64,000 bases of DNA. It comes from Whitmania pigra (taxonomy: Eukaryota; Annelida; Clitellata; Hirudinida; Haemopidae). The stretch spans positions 623,501 to 687,500 of the forward strand of contig JAJTWR010000263.1 of NCBI GenBank assembly GCA_021613335.1, written 5' to 3'. The notes below the pieces were generated by a model, which made no database searches, had not been told where the DNA came from, and saw only the letters and a program-made list of their open reading frames with translations. Position 1 is the stretch's first letter; the number at the start of each line of letters is the position of its first letter. The position numbers and the translations under genes were made by a program. Shown one piece after another: positions 54,343-64,000 of this stretch.

Positions 54343-56080
54343 TCGTCACCATCACCACAGCACATGAAATGCAATATCTGATGATTCTTCAGAAGATGTT
54401 AATGACATTCAGCCTCGAATCCTACTCTGGATTTTATGTTTTTTGCGGATGTCGAAGGAAAATACAAATTAATTGCAGATTTTATTTATTTTTATTTGTT
54501 TTCTATAATATGAAATTATCAATTAAACGAAACCTTATATTGATTTATATCCTCCTCCATCATGTTTCTTGTACACGTTGCTAGGTAAACTTGTAGAAGT
54601 AACCGTGACTAAATAATTTCACTTTTCCTCACGAAGTAAATTATTATCAGTAATACACAAATTTTAAGTAAAGAAAATCCTCATCAATAAAAGCGATGTC
54701 GACGACGACGATGAAGATGACATTGGCGACGATGATAATGATGACGATGATGATGATGACATTGGCGATGATGACGATGATGACGATGATGATGACATTG
54801 GCGATGATGACGATGATGATTGAGGCAATGGAGATGACAGCTACAACAACAGAAGCAACACTGAATATGAAACTATCTTTCCAGAACTTGGCACAGCGTA
54901 AAACTGTTTAACAGACTGAAAAACAACTCATACCTAAAAACAATTAACCAATTCTAAAAGTTGATTGAAAATTATTTAACAATTTACGTTTAATCAATGT
55001 TAATATTCAGTAAATACGAAGTAATAAGCAATAAAACATTAAACATTAAAATAGATTCAAGACGATGTCAAATCAATTCCAAAGACCAGAAAGAATTATT
55101 ATGTTTCATAATTTTCATAATTTCCAAAATTATCATAATTTTCATAATTTTCATAATTTCCATTGTTTCTGGTGCGCCTCTTCAACCGGTAAAACAGCAT
55201 CAATTCCACAGAGTGGTTGTGCTCTCAGCTTCCAGTGTGGATCAACAGATTTCGCTTGTAATGTCCTCATCGTCATCATCATCATCATCATCATTCATCG
55301 TCATCATCGTCGTCGTCGTCGTCCTCATCATCATCATCATCGGGGAGGATGAGAAGGAAGAAGAAGAATGTGAAGAAGGATCGGCAATTTACATGGAAAA
55401 ATCCATGAGAACTGGACGTGAATGGATTCACACGCACGCACAGACAGATGCACACGTGCAGAGCGTGCACACATCATCTCCAGCTCTGCATGGATTCGTT
55501 TCATCGTCGTTGTCCTCATCATCATCCCGGAAGAGGAGCATAAAGTCTTTCAGTCGGATCGTGCTCCGTGAGTTCATCGACTGCTTGAAATTGGATCGAG
55601 TTTCGATGTGAGTCATTTTTGTGTGAAATTATTTTAAAATTATAATGTTATTTGTTAAGGAAATGTGGATGATGAAATTATTTGTTAACGATGTTTAGAT
55701 TTTAATTCAGCCTCTTAGTTGTTTAAATTTTAATTTATTCGTTTTTAAGTATTTAATAAATTATAATTTATTTTAATATCATCTTATACTTTTTAACCAT
55801 AATTTTGAACTCCCACATTAATTTTAAGTTTAAATCCGATAATTGTAAAGTAATGTAACACACAAAACAGCTTAAAATATTGAAAAATGATAACATAATG
55901 TAGTACAGATATAACATAATATAATAAAATTATAATATGCACTGAATAAATAATTAAATATAAGTATTTATAATGTAATTATTACTATGATATATTCGTT
56001 ATCGGAGGGTGAAAAAAACTAAAGAGCAAAATTATTTAGCGAGTTGTTTAAAAAAATCGTTATTTAACTCGAATTATTAT
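54343..56080. other. Low-complexity spacer with short repeats
   Basis: Contains ATG-rich repeats (54695-54830, GATGATGACGATGATGATGACATTGGC type), a TTTCATAA repeat (55100-55165) and ATC runs (55265-55345). The 204-codon frame at 54997-55611 passes through these repeats and shows no domain, so I do not call a gene. Confidence 0.5.
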
Positions 56081-56082
56081 CA

Positions 56083-56086
56083 TCAT

Positions 56087-56162
<76 letters not shown>

Positions 56163-56163
56163 G

Positions 56164-56198
<35 letters not shown>

Positions 56199-56357
56199 GC
56201 TCATCATCATCATCATCATCATCATCATCTCATCATCATCACATCATCATCATCAATCATCATCATCATCATCCTCATCCTCATCATCATCATCATCTCA
56301 TCACCACCACCACCACCACACCACCACCACCACCACCACCCCCCACCCCATCATCAC

Positions 56358-56410
<53 letters not shown>

Positions 56411-56512
56411 CCACCACCATCATCACCACCACCACCCCCACCACCATCATCATCCTCCTCACCATCCATCACATCATCACATCATCATCATCATCATCAT
56501 CATCATGTGCAT
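56083..56512. repeat. ATC / ACC trinucleotide array
   Basis: About 430 nt of ATC triplets grading into CAC/CCA-rich stretches at 56300-56345 and 56410-56460. The 169-codon frame covering it is an artefact. Confidence 0.95.
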
Positions 56513-57022
56513 TGCTAATGATGGAACGTGACAGACGTCCATGAATGTGATAACAGTCTTCTGGCATCGTTCCTGGTCTGAAAATGCAATAAAAAATAAA
56601 ATTACAACAAATTGATGAGGAAATGAATTTAATACAACATTTAATTAAGAGAATAATTATAAAATGCTATGTTATTGCAGTCATGATTTTTTAGTAATAT
56701 TTAATTAAGGAAATCATTTAAGTAATATGAATTTAATAAAATTTACAATTACGAGATTATTTAATTAAAATGAATATAATAATATTTAATTTTCGAAATA
56801 ATTAAGAAACAGTGGATCTCCAATAATATTTAAGGACCCAATTAAATGGAATGTAGGATAAAAATCCAAATTAACAGAACATTTAAAAATTTAAAATTTA
56901 AGACTATTTATAGAATTTCATGCATTTTGATGAGAATTCTATTTCAGCTCTCTTTTCATCTCAGCACATATTTCAATGCTGGGAATAAATTCAATGAGCG
57001 CAATGTCAATCAAGTCGGTTTT
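56513..57022. other. AT-rich spacer
   Basis: No feature recognised; short repeated TTTAATTAA motifs between 56640 and 56800. Confidence 0.4.
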
Positions 57023-57190
57023 TATGATTATGATGATGATGATGATGATGACTTGAGCATGATGATGATGTTTTGAGCATTATGATGATGATGCCTTAAG
57101 CATGATGATGATGCCTTGAGCATGATGATGATGTTTTGAGCATGATTATGATGTTTTATATGATGATGATGATGCCTTGAGCATGATGTG
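57023..57190. repeat. 20-bp ATGATGATG-TTTTGAGC minisatellite
   Basis: About seven copies of a unit like GATGATGATGTTTTGAGCAT or GATGATGATGCCTTGAGCAT. Confidence 0.85.
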
Positions 57191-57630
57191 ACGTGCAAGG
57201 ACCACTTCCTGTTTAAGAGTTTAGATCTGCATTTTTTACTGATCTGCATGAGCAATCAGTTGAAGCCAAATTGTTATTTAAATAAACCGAACTTTTAATA
57301 TAAACAATAAATAGTAATATAAACAATAACTATTTTAACATAAACAATAAATGATAATAATAATGTAAACCATAACTATTATTACACGAAAATAGTATAT
57401 TTACATTTTTTGAAATTTAACAAACTATTAATCTGAATGAGAGAATAAGAAACCAATATATCTAAAAACATTAATCACAATAAATAATTAAATATGATTA
57501 AGAACATTAATCACAATAAATAATCAAATATATTTAATACGAACAACAGCAACAACATTAAAGGCATTTACCAGAATTAAAACAAACTCAGTGAGAACGT
57601 CTTGACGAGGGATTCCCATACTCCGGTGAA
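57191..57630. other. AT-rich spacer with AATA-type repeats
   Basis: Repeated 'ATAAACAATAAATA' and 'AATCACAATAAATAA' motifs; no gene. Confidence 0.4.
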
Positions 57631-57652
57631 GATGATGATGATGATGATGATT

Positions 57653-57678
57653 ATTTTTATTATTATTACTATTATTAC

Positions 57679-57737
<59 letters not shown>

Positions 57738-57773
57738 TATTATTATTATTATTATATTATTATTATATTATTA

Positions 57774-57865
<92 letters not shown>

Positions 57866-57901
57866 TATTATTATTATTATTATTTATTATTATTATTATT
57901 A

Positions 57902-57940
<39 letters not shown>

Positions 57941-57975
57941 GTTATTATTATTAATATTATTATTATTATTATTTG
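57653..57975. repeat. ATT trinucleotide array
   Basis: About 320 nt of ATT triplets with a few register shifts; the poly-Ile/Leu/Tyr frame across it is an artefact. Confidence 0.97.
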
Positions 57976-58972
57976 TTTAAAACAATTCGTACGTTTTTCC
58001 GCGAAAGGCTTTCGAAATTTCATCTCGATGAGTTTAAAAAATTTAATTTGAAAGTTAAAGAGGAAAATAGACATTCATTCATTCGTTCACTCGTTCCGTA
58101 ATTCAATAATTCATTTATTCGGTAATTTATTTATTTATTCGCAAAAAGTGACAAATTATGATTCATAATAAATTAATGCCAGGAAGAATGTCGCATAATT
58201 ACATCTGAGATCATTAATAAGTTGAGTCTGATGAGTGAAGCTAATTAATCGGAGATGATGGTGATGGTGATGATGATGATGATGCTGATGAGGCTTCATA
58301 GATCTTGTGTGGCTTTGAATTAAGCATGAAATTAGAAATAATTTGCTTTAATTATTATTAGTTAATCCATTTATTGATCAAGTTGGTATCACATGCAATC
58401 GTCATCAATATTAGTTATTCTTAATTATTTGAAATAATAATACATGATGATGATAATTATATATATATAATTGATCATTGCCATTGCCGCCGCTATCGTC
58501 ATCCTCATCGTCATCATCATCGTCATCGTCATCATCATCGTCATCGTCATTATCATCACCACCATAATCATCAGTTTTAACGTTTGGTGTTGAGCTTTCA
58601 AGTGAATATCTCACGAGGGAAGCGCTTATTCCTCTGAAGTTTTTCCAAGTTTTTCCATCGATCAGTTGCGGAGGAGTTTCATGAGCAGTCATCATTACCA
58701 TAATCGTCATCGTCGTCGTCATCATCACCATAGGATCACCAGAGGCTGGCGTGAAGGGGATGTCGCGATGAAGATGATATTGTTGATTATGTTGTTGATG
58801 GTAATGTTGGTGATCGTATTGGTGTTAGTGATGACGTCGGTGACGACAGCATAAGCCGTGAGGGGCCGTTTGGCAGAATCTGTCTGAAAAATGTTCTCCC
58901 ATTTCACAGCACTAATCACTTTCTCCCTCTTGCTTCCAGACATTCTGAGTTGTTGGAGCAACAGCCCTAATA
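57976..58972. other. Spacer with short ATG and ATC runs
   Basis: Holds short runs at 58255-58285 and 58495-58560. On the minus strand, 58936 downward begins MSGSKREKVISAVKWENIFQ, which looks protein-like, but I see no acceptor, donor or neighbouring exon to support it. Confidence 0.3.
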
Positions 58973-59220
58973 AAACATTTCAACAACATTAATGCAACAT
59001 TTCAACAACATTGCAACAACATTAATGCAACATTTCAACAATATTGCAACGACATTAATGCAACATTTCAACAATATTGCAACGACATTAATGCAACATT
59101 TCAACAACATTTCAACGACATCAATGCAACATTTCAACAACATTACGACGGCATTAATGCAACATTTCAACAACATTACGACGGCATTAATGCAACATTT
59201 CAACAACATTACAACGACAC
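58973..59220. repeat. 33-bp minisatellite
   Basis: About seven copies of a unit like AATGCAACATTTCAACAATATTGCAACGACATT. It is a multiple of three and free of stops in one frame on each strand, giving 11-residue repeats (MQHFNNIATTL on plus, CCINVVAILLK on minus). Confidence 0.93.
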
Positions 59221-60640
59221 AAGTCACATCATAATCATCATCGTGTTAAGACGCGTGACATGAAGTCTCTTGCGGTTCTCCTGCCAATTCCTGCCTAAAA
59301 ATAAATAAATTGCATAAGAATAGAATTGAATAATAATAATAATAATAAAAATAATAAAATACAAATTTTTTGACAAAAAAATACTTCTTGCAGAAATTGA
59401 ACTCTGATTCGAAGCAATTGTTGGCATTGAAATTGAATGGTTGGTTTGGATGAACATCAAGATCATTATCATCATTATCACTAAAACATCATTATCATCA
59501 GAGAGTCCAACGCCTGTTCGCCGTTTCAACAGTTTGTAAGTCCGGACTGCTGGTTGCACCAAGGTCTAACAGATGAGGATAGATGCACCGGTCGAAGTCA
59601 AGGTCAGTCAGAAAAACAAATGCCTTTTCTCAAAGAAAATGCTGTTCTTAGGCGATGATAGATGGCGCGACAGAAGTCGACTTTATACGATCGATATCCT
59701 TCAATAAATTATCATCCTCTCTAAACTTCTTTTCTCTACCCTCAAACAGGGTTCAGCCCGGAGGGTCCCAATCTACTGAGGAACCCCCTAAACTCCCCAA
59801 ACGATCCACGCTTCCACCCTCTGCCGTGGTTTTCTTTGATTTTGACCTGAAATCGGTTTTCGTCTCCTTTTTGTGGCTTCGAATAACTTCTTCCTTCACG
59901 GCGTGCGTGGAGAAAGCACTGACCCACATTTATCGATTGCCAATAAAAACCAACATCCAGACGAGAGCAATCTAATAATCCCATGTCTCGTATGAGATTG
60001 TTTTGCCATTCGCTCACTCACTCGTTCACTTACTCATTGATTCACTCACTCATTCACCCAATCATTTGTAAACTCATTCATTCACTCACTCATCCACTAG
60101 CCCATAAAACTCACGTGCATAATAAACTTAAGGTCACGCACAATCGCGCAACCTCAGCTATTCCAGTTTTCCTTCAATTACTCTTGCTTCCTCGTGGAGA
60201 TTTCTGTCAAACAAGCGCACGAATTGGCGCAAAAAATCTAGGCGCGTGGGAGACGCCGGTGATTTGTTTACGATTTCTCTGCGCAATCCAGCGAATCAGA
60301 AGATTGATCTGCGCACGAATGTCGATCGTAGTTATGGAAAATCGTTCGAAAGCGGGAAATTTTTCGGCTAATGTCGACTGCTTTTCTCGATCCCTCCGAG
60401 TGGAGTTTCCATGGATTTGGAAGAATTTCCATGTCCACGGATTGAATGCAATCGAATTGAATTCAACCACCTCGTGGTAACCGCGTTAAAATCGCTTTCA
60501 TCAATTCTTCATTTCCTTTCCAAAGTGCGTTCGTAGCATCTCAGATGGGAGCAATCACTTTGATGACAATCATGGCGCTGATTGATTGATAGCACTCTTT
60601 AGAGATTCTCTAACCTGGATGAGACTTCTTCGATTATCCA
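59221..60640. other. Unassigned stretch of normal complexity
   Basis: No domain recognised in frames at 59655-59975 or 59983-60480. The block 59640-60480 is less AT-rich than its surroundings and includes a CATTCACTCA repeat at 60010-60100. It could hold exons of an unknown gene, but nothing supports a specific model. Confidence 0.3.
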
Positions 60641-60875
60641 TCTACTCATCCATCCATCCATCCCCCTATCCATCCATCTATCCATCCATCAACCTATCCA
60701 CCCATCCATCCATCCATCCATCCATCATCCATCCATCCATCCACTCATCCATCCACCCATCCATCCACCCATCCATCCACCCATCCATCCATCCATCCCC
60801 CTATCCATCCATCTATCCATCCATCAACCTATCCACCCATCCATCCATCCAGCCAGCCAGCCAGCCCAGCCATCC
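60641..60875. repeat. CATC tetranucleotide array
   Basis: About 235 nt of CATC repeats with CCCTATC and AACCTATC variants; a block (CCCCTATCCATCCATCTATC and following) appears twice, about 130 nt apart, showing an internal duplication. Confidence 0.95.
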
Positions 60876-61550
60876 TTGAAGCTTTTTCATCGCAAATATA
60901 TTTCCACCTCAAGATGGCGCTTGTTCAATTACTTCAACTTTCTCTTGATAATTTCTTTTTTTGTGTATCAGTCTTGTTGAATGCTTTCAACTGAGGAATG
61001 GAAAAATCTGGAAGTCAGTCGACGGGAAATTCTTTTTCATCTCGAAAATTTGGAAATGTTGCGCATTGAAATGAGGTTCTTACTCACTGGCGCTAAGTTC
61101 TTGACGCCATCAATCTATCGATCTATCGATGCAAAAGATGAATTGACGTGAAAAATGAGGCTTTTTAAACCCCGAGAAAAAAATTCTTGAATACTAATAA
61201 AAAAAAATATAATAAAATGGAATTCTAAAACTTCCAACTGGCAAATGTTTAAAAATAAATTGAAGGAATTAATGGAAGCTCATCTTGGAGTGTGTTGTTT
61301 GCAGTGGAATTTGAAGGAATGCAGGATGAACAGCAACTTGAGAACAACAACAACAACGACGAAATAAGAATCATCAGTTGTTCGACAACAAATCCTTTAG
61401 CAACATAATGGACGATTTGCAACAACACCAACAACAACAACGATTCATTCATCGATTGCATTCCTTCACGCCTCTGCTTAAAATAAAATTCTAACATCAA
61501 ACCAATTATGAAACTTCGATAGCTGCTAATCGTTGACATTCCACGTTGCG
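60876..61550. other. Spacer
   Basis: CAACAA-rich run at 61340-61440 and nothing else recognised. Confidence 0.4.
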
Positions 61551-61552
61551 AT

Positions 61553-61670
61553 GATGTGATCATGTGTGGTGATGTGTGATCATGTGATCATGTGTGGTGA
61601 TGTGTGATCATGTGATCATGTGTGGTGATGTGTGATCGTGTGTAATGATGTGTGATCATGTGCAATGATG
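61553..61670. repeat. 28-bp GATCATGTG minisatellite
   Basis: Three to four copies of a unit like GATCATGTGATCATGTGTGGTGATGTGT, itself made of GATCATGT repeats, then decayed copies. Confidence 0.85.
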
Positions 61671-62069
61671 GGATGATGTGACGAAAGATCAGATTGGACT
61701 TGTGATGTCATCGATAAGTGCTTCAAAGCAGATAACATTCCCACTGGAGACAAACCAAGGGAATTCTGGCGCCGAATCTTCACTATTAGATAAAAAGAAC
61801 GAATAAACGTCTGCAATGAACAAAAACGAAAAATAAAATTTGAACTAAAAATAAACCAATTGTCGAAATTCAATGCAAAAACATCGATGACTTGGACGAA
61901 GAAATTAGTCAAACAAATGAACAAACTTGAAAAACCGATTTTAAGGAAATTTTTTTTTTTTTGATTTGACAGAAACAAAATTCTCGGTGATGCTGAGGGA
62001 CATGAAAACTCTGATGTGACGTCAGACCAACTCTCGTAACGTCATTTGCGTGACCACATCTCCCCAGGA
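61671..62069. other. Spacer
   Basis: No gene; a minus-strand frame (61978-61616) is hydrophobic near its start but ends in repeat sequence. Confidence 0.35.
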
Positions 62070-62330
62070 ATGATGATGATGATGATGATGGTGCTGATGT
62101 CGGTGATGATGATAGTGCTGATGCTGGTGATGATGATGGTGCTGATGCTGGTGATGATGATGAGGGTGATGATGCTGGCGATGATGATGACGACGACGTC
62201 CACGATGATGATTATGGTGATGATGGTGAAGATGACGATGATGATGAGGGTGAAGAAGAAGATGATGATGATGACGATTGTGATGCTGATGATGACGATG
62301 ACGATGATGATGATGATGATGACGCTAACG
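62070..62330. repeat. ATG/GATGAC-rich trinucleotide array
   Basis: About 260 nt of ATG-type triplets with GGTGCTGATG and GACGATGATG interruptions; the poly-Met frame is an artefact. Confidence 0.93.
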
Positions 62331-62661
62331 ATACCGTCGTTGCAATGTAATGAGAAACATACCTGTGCGACAGTCTGACGTTAAAGCTGACTTGAAGTCC
62401 AGTAATGGAGGCAGATAAATTAACAAATTAACAAATTAACGGCTTTAATTGATTCACTCAATTAACACAACATGGCTGCTGCCTGGCGCTACATAAATAC
62501 GATGCACCTTTGCACACCTGAATTAATGCACCGACGTGCCAGGTGCCGATAACGTTCATGTTGAATGAATATGTGATAAGCAGACGTGAAGTTTTGTGAT
62601 AACTAAATTGAGATAATGAATAGGTTATTAACAAGACCTAAAATTATCAAAGAGATTAAAG
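62331..62661. other. Spacer
   Basis: No feature recognised; AATTAAC repeat at 62418-62440. Confidence 0.4.
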
Positions 62662-62720
62662 ACGACGACGACGATGATGATGACGTTGACGATGACGATG
62701 ATGACGTTGACGACGACGAC

Positions 62721-62769
<49 letters not shown>

Positions 62770-62772
62770 TTG
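62662..62772. repeat. GAC/GAT trinucleotide array
   Basis: GACGAC then ATGATG triplets; poly-Asp, poly-Met, poly-His and poly-Ser frames are artefacts. Confidence 0.93.
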
Positions 62773-63170
62773 ATAGGAAAATCTTATCGGTTGGAAACAG
62801 AGGTCGATGCATTTGCGTACGCGTCTGACTTTTTGTGCGCAGAAGTACAAATTATAAATAAGGATACAACAGGAAGTACAAAGTATAAATAAGAAAATTA
62901 TGGGCTATAAATCCTGCATTCAAACAGACAAGATAGAATTCTAACAAATAAGATAGAATTCTGAATAACAATCACAGATATGTACAGAATACAAAACACA
63001 AAATACAAAATACAATGTCGAATGACTGAAAGTGTCAGCCACAAAAGTCAATGGTATGAGTCGAAAGATCTGAAATTTTGACTCAAACCTTGTCATTGAA
63101 ATGAGGTGAGCAAAGTTTCAGGTGTGTTGGCTCACCACAGTCCAGGAATTCATCCTTTCTTCTGATGTTC
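62773..63170. other. Spacer
   Basis: Short repeats 'AAGTACAAA' and 'AAATACAAAAT' near 62870-63010; no gene. Confidence 0.4.
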
Positions 63171-63176
63171 TGGTAA

Positions 63177-63478
63177 AGATGTTGTTGTAAGGATGTTGTT
63201 GTAAAGTTGTTGTTATAAGGATGTTGTTGTAAAGTTGTTGTTGTAAGGATGTTGTTGTAAAGTTGTTGTTGTAAGGATGTTGTTGTAAAGTTGTTGTTGT
63301 AAGGATGTTGTTGTAAAGTTGTTGTTATAAGGATGTTGTTGTAAAGTTGTTGTTGTAAGGATGTTGTTGTAAAGTTGTTGTTGTAAGGATGTTGTTGTAA
63401 AGTTGTTGTTATAAGGATGTTGTTGTAAAGTTGTTGTTGTAAGGATGTTGTTGTAAAGTTGTTGTTGTAAGGATGTTG
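63177..63478. repeat. 28-bp GTTGTTGTAA minisatellite
   Basis: About 10-11 copies of GTTGTTGTTGTAAGGAT plus GTTGTTGTAAA, with a few GTT-to-GTTATA variants. The minus strand has a 158-codon frame of PYNNN/LQQ repeats that is best explained by the array. Confidence 0.93.
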
Positions 63479-63902
63479 GGGTGCATTGATTGATTGAATG
63501 TTGATGAACAGCTGCAAAGAGAACAACAATCGTAAATCACTTAGTTGTTCAATTTTCAATCTCTCAAATTCAGCTCAACATTTTGTATCAAAGCTTATTC
63601 CTCCACTCATCACCGACATGACATCGACTTCGAATCCAAAGCAGGAGTTGAACTCGACACTTACGAGTCCAATGTGAACCTTCATTCCACCTGCTGGTGC
63701 TGGTTTCAAACCGCGCGTGAACTCCACGCAACTTCATTCCAAACGCAATGTGATGCCAGTCACGCGACGAGTGGATTTTTGTAATTCCTCACGTTTTCAT
63801 TTATTTATTCAGAAATTCGGTTTTTATTTTCAATTCTGAACATTTTGAAATTAAATTTCATTTAATTTTCTAAATTCTAAAGGTTTTCGAGAGAGCTAAC
63901 AA

Positions 63903-63903
<1 letters not shown>
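63479..63903. other. Spacer
   Basis: No feature recognised; a 79-codon plus frame at 63545 has no motif. Confidence 0.35.
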
Positions 63904-63943
<40 letters not shown>

Positions 63944-63957
63944 ATGATGATGATGAC

Positions 63958-64000
<43 letters not shown>
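63904..64000. repeat. ATG trinucleotide array running off the window end
   Basis: ATG triplets continue to the last base of the window with two interruptions. Confidence 0.95.

Noticed and set aside
54997..55611. 204-codon frame as a real gene
   Set aside because: Passes through TTTCATAA and ATC repeats, has no domain, and shows no splice or promoter support.
57602..58051. 149-codon frame rich in Ile, Leu and Tyr
   Set aside because: Produced by the ATT array; no start context or domain.
63177..63478. Spaced direct repeats that could suggest a CRISPR-like array
   Set aside because: The 28-bp units are contiguous with no unique spacers, and the genome is eukaryotic; it is a minisatellite.

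Overview
This is a eukaryotic nuclear window from an invertebrate animal. It is AT-rich, the genes are cut by short introns with gt-ag borders, and it holds much non-LTR retrotransposon debris, tRNA-derived SINE-like copies and very dense ATC/ATG and ATT trinucleotide arrays. The gene content (lysosomal beta-hexosaminidase, one EGFR-class receptor, ATIC) is generally metazoan. The base composition and repeats would suit a lophotrochozoan such as a leech or other annelid, but that is a guess; no sequence here is species-diagnostic.

Layout. 1-21 kb: a repeated family of very small secreted-protein genes built from tiny exons, mostly 21-33 nt and in phase 1-1. It has a partial divergent copy (1.57-2.12 kb), two degraded 3' copies (7.36-7.57 and 9.29-9.49 kb) and two near-identical promoter-to-3'UTR copies (11.25-13.10 and 19.49-20.66 kb). 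Between and inside them lie a complete beta-hexosaminidase gene on the minus strand (3.89-6.83 kb, 12 exons, 540 aa), a hAT transposase relic split by a SINE, a pogo/Tigger-like relic and several LINE fragments. 21.3-34.7 kb: a complete 25-exon EGFR/ErbB-type receptor tyrosine kinase (about 1386 aa) with an enlarged second cysteine-rich region and intact kinase motifs. 37.9-39.35 kb: an unrecognised, serine-rich, probably nuclear protein of 443 aa with an LxxLL motif. 41.8-47.36 kb: a complete 18-exon ATIC/PurH gene of 592 aa. 47.4-64 kb: no recognisable gene; a 1.5-kb satellite with a 20-bp unit and higher-order structure, then many large trinucleotide arrays and minisatellites.

The three large genes were assembled by hand from splice borders and homology, and in all three the summed exon lengths are an exact multiple of three with one open frame. 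They are housekeeping or signalling genes with no obvious joint role. The part least explained by known families is the micro-exon gene cluster in the first 21 kb: an identical exon-phase architecture, a conserved TATA promoter, fast-changing cysteine-free exons, an acidic tail exon and several possible terminal exons.
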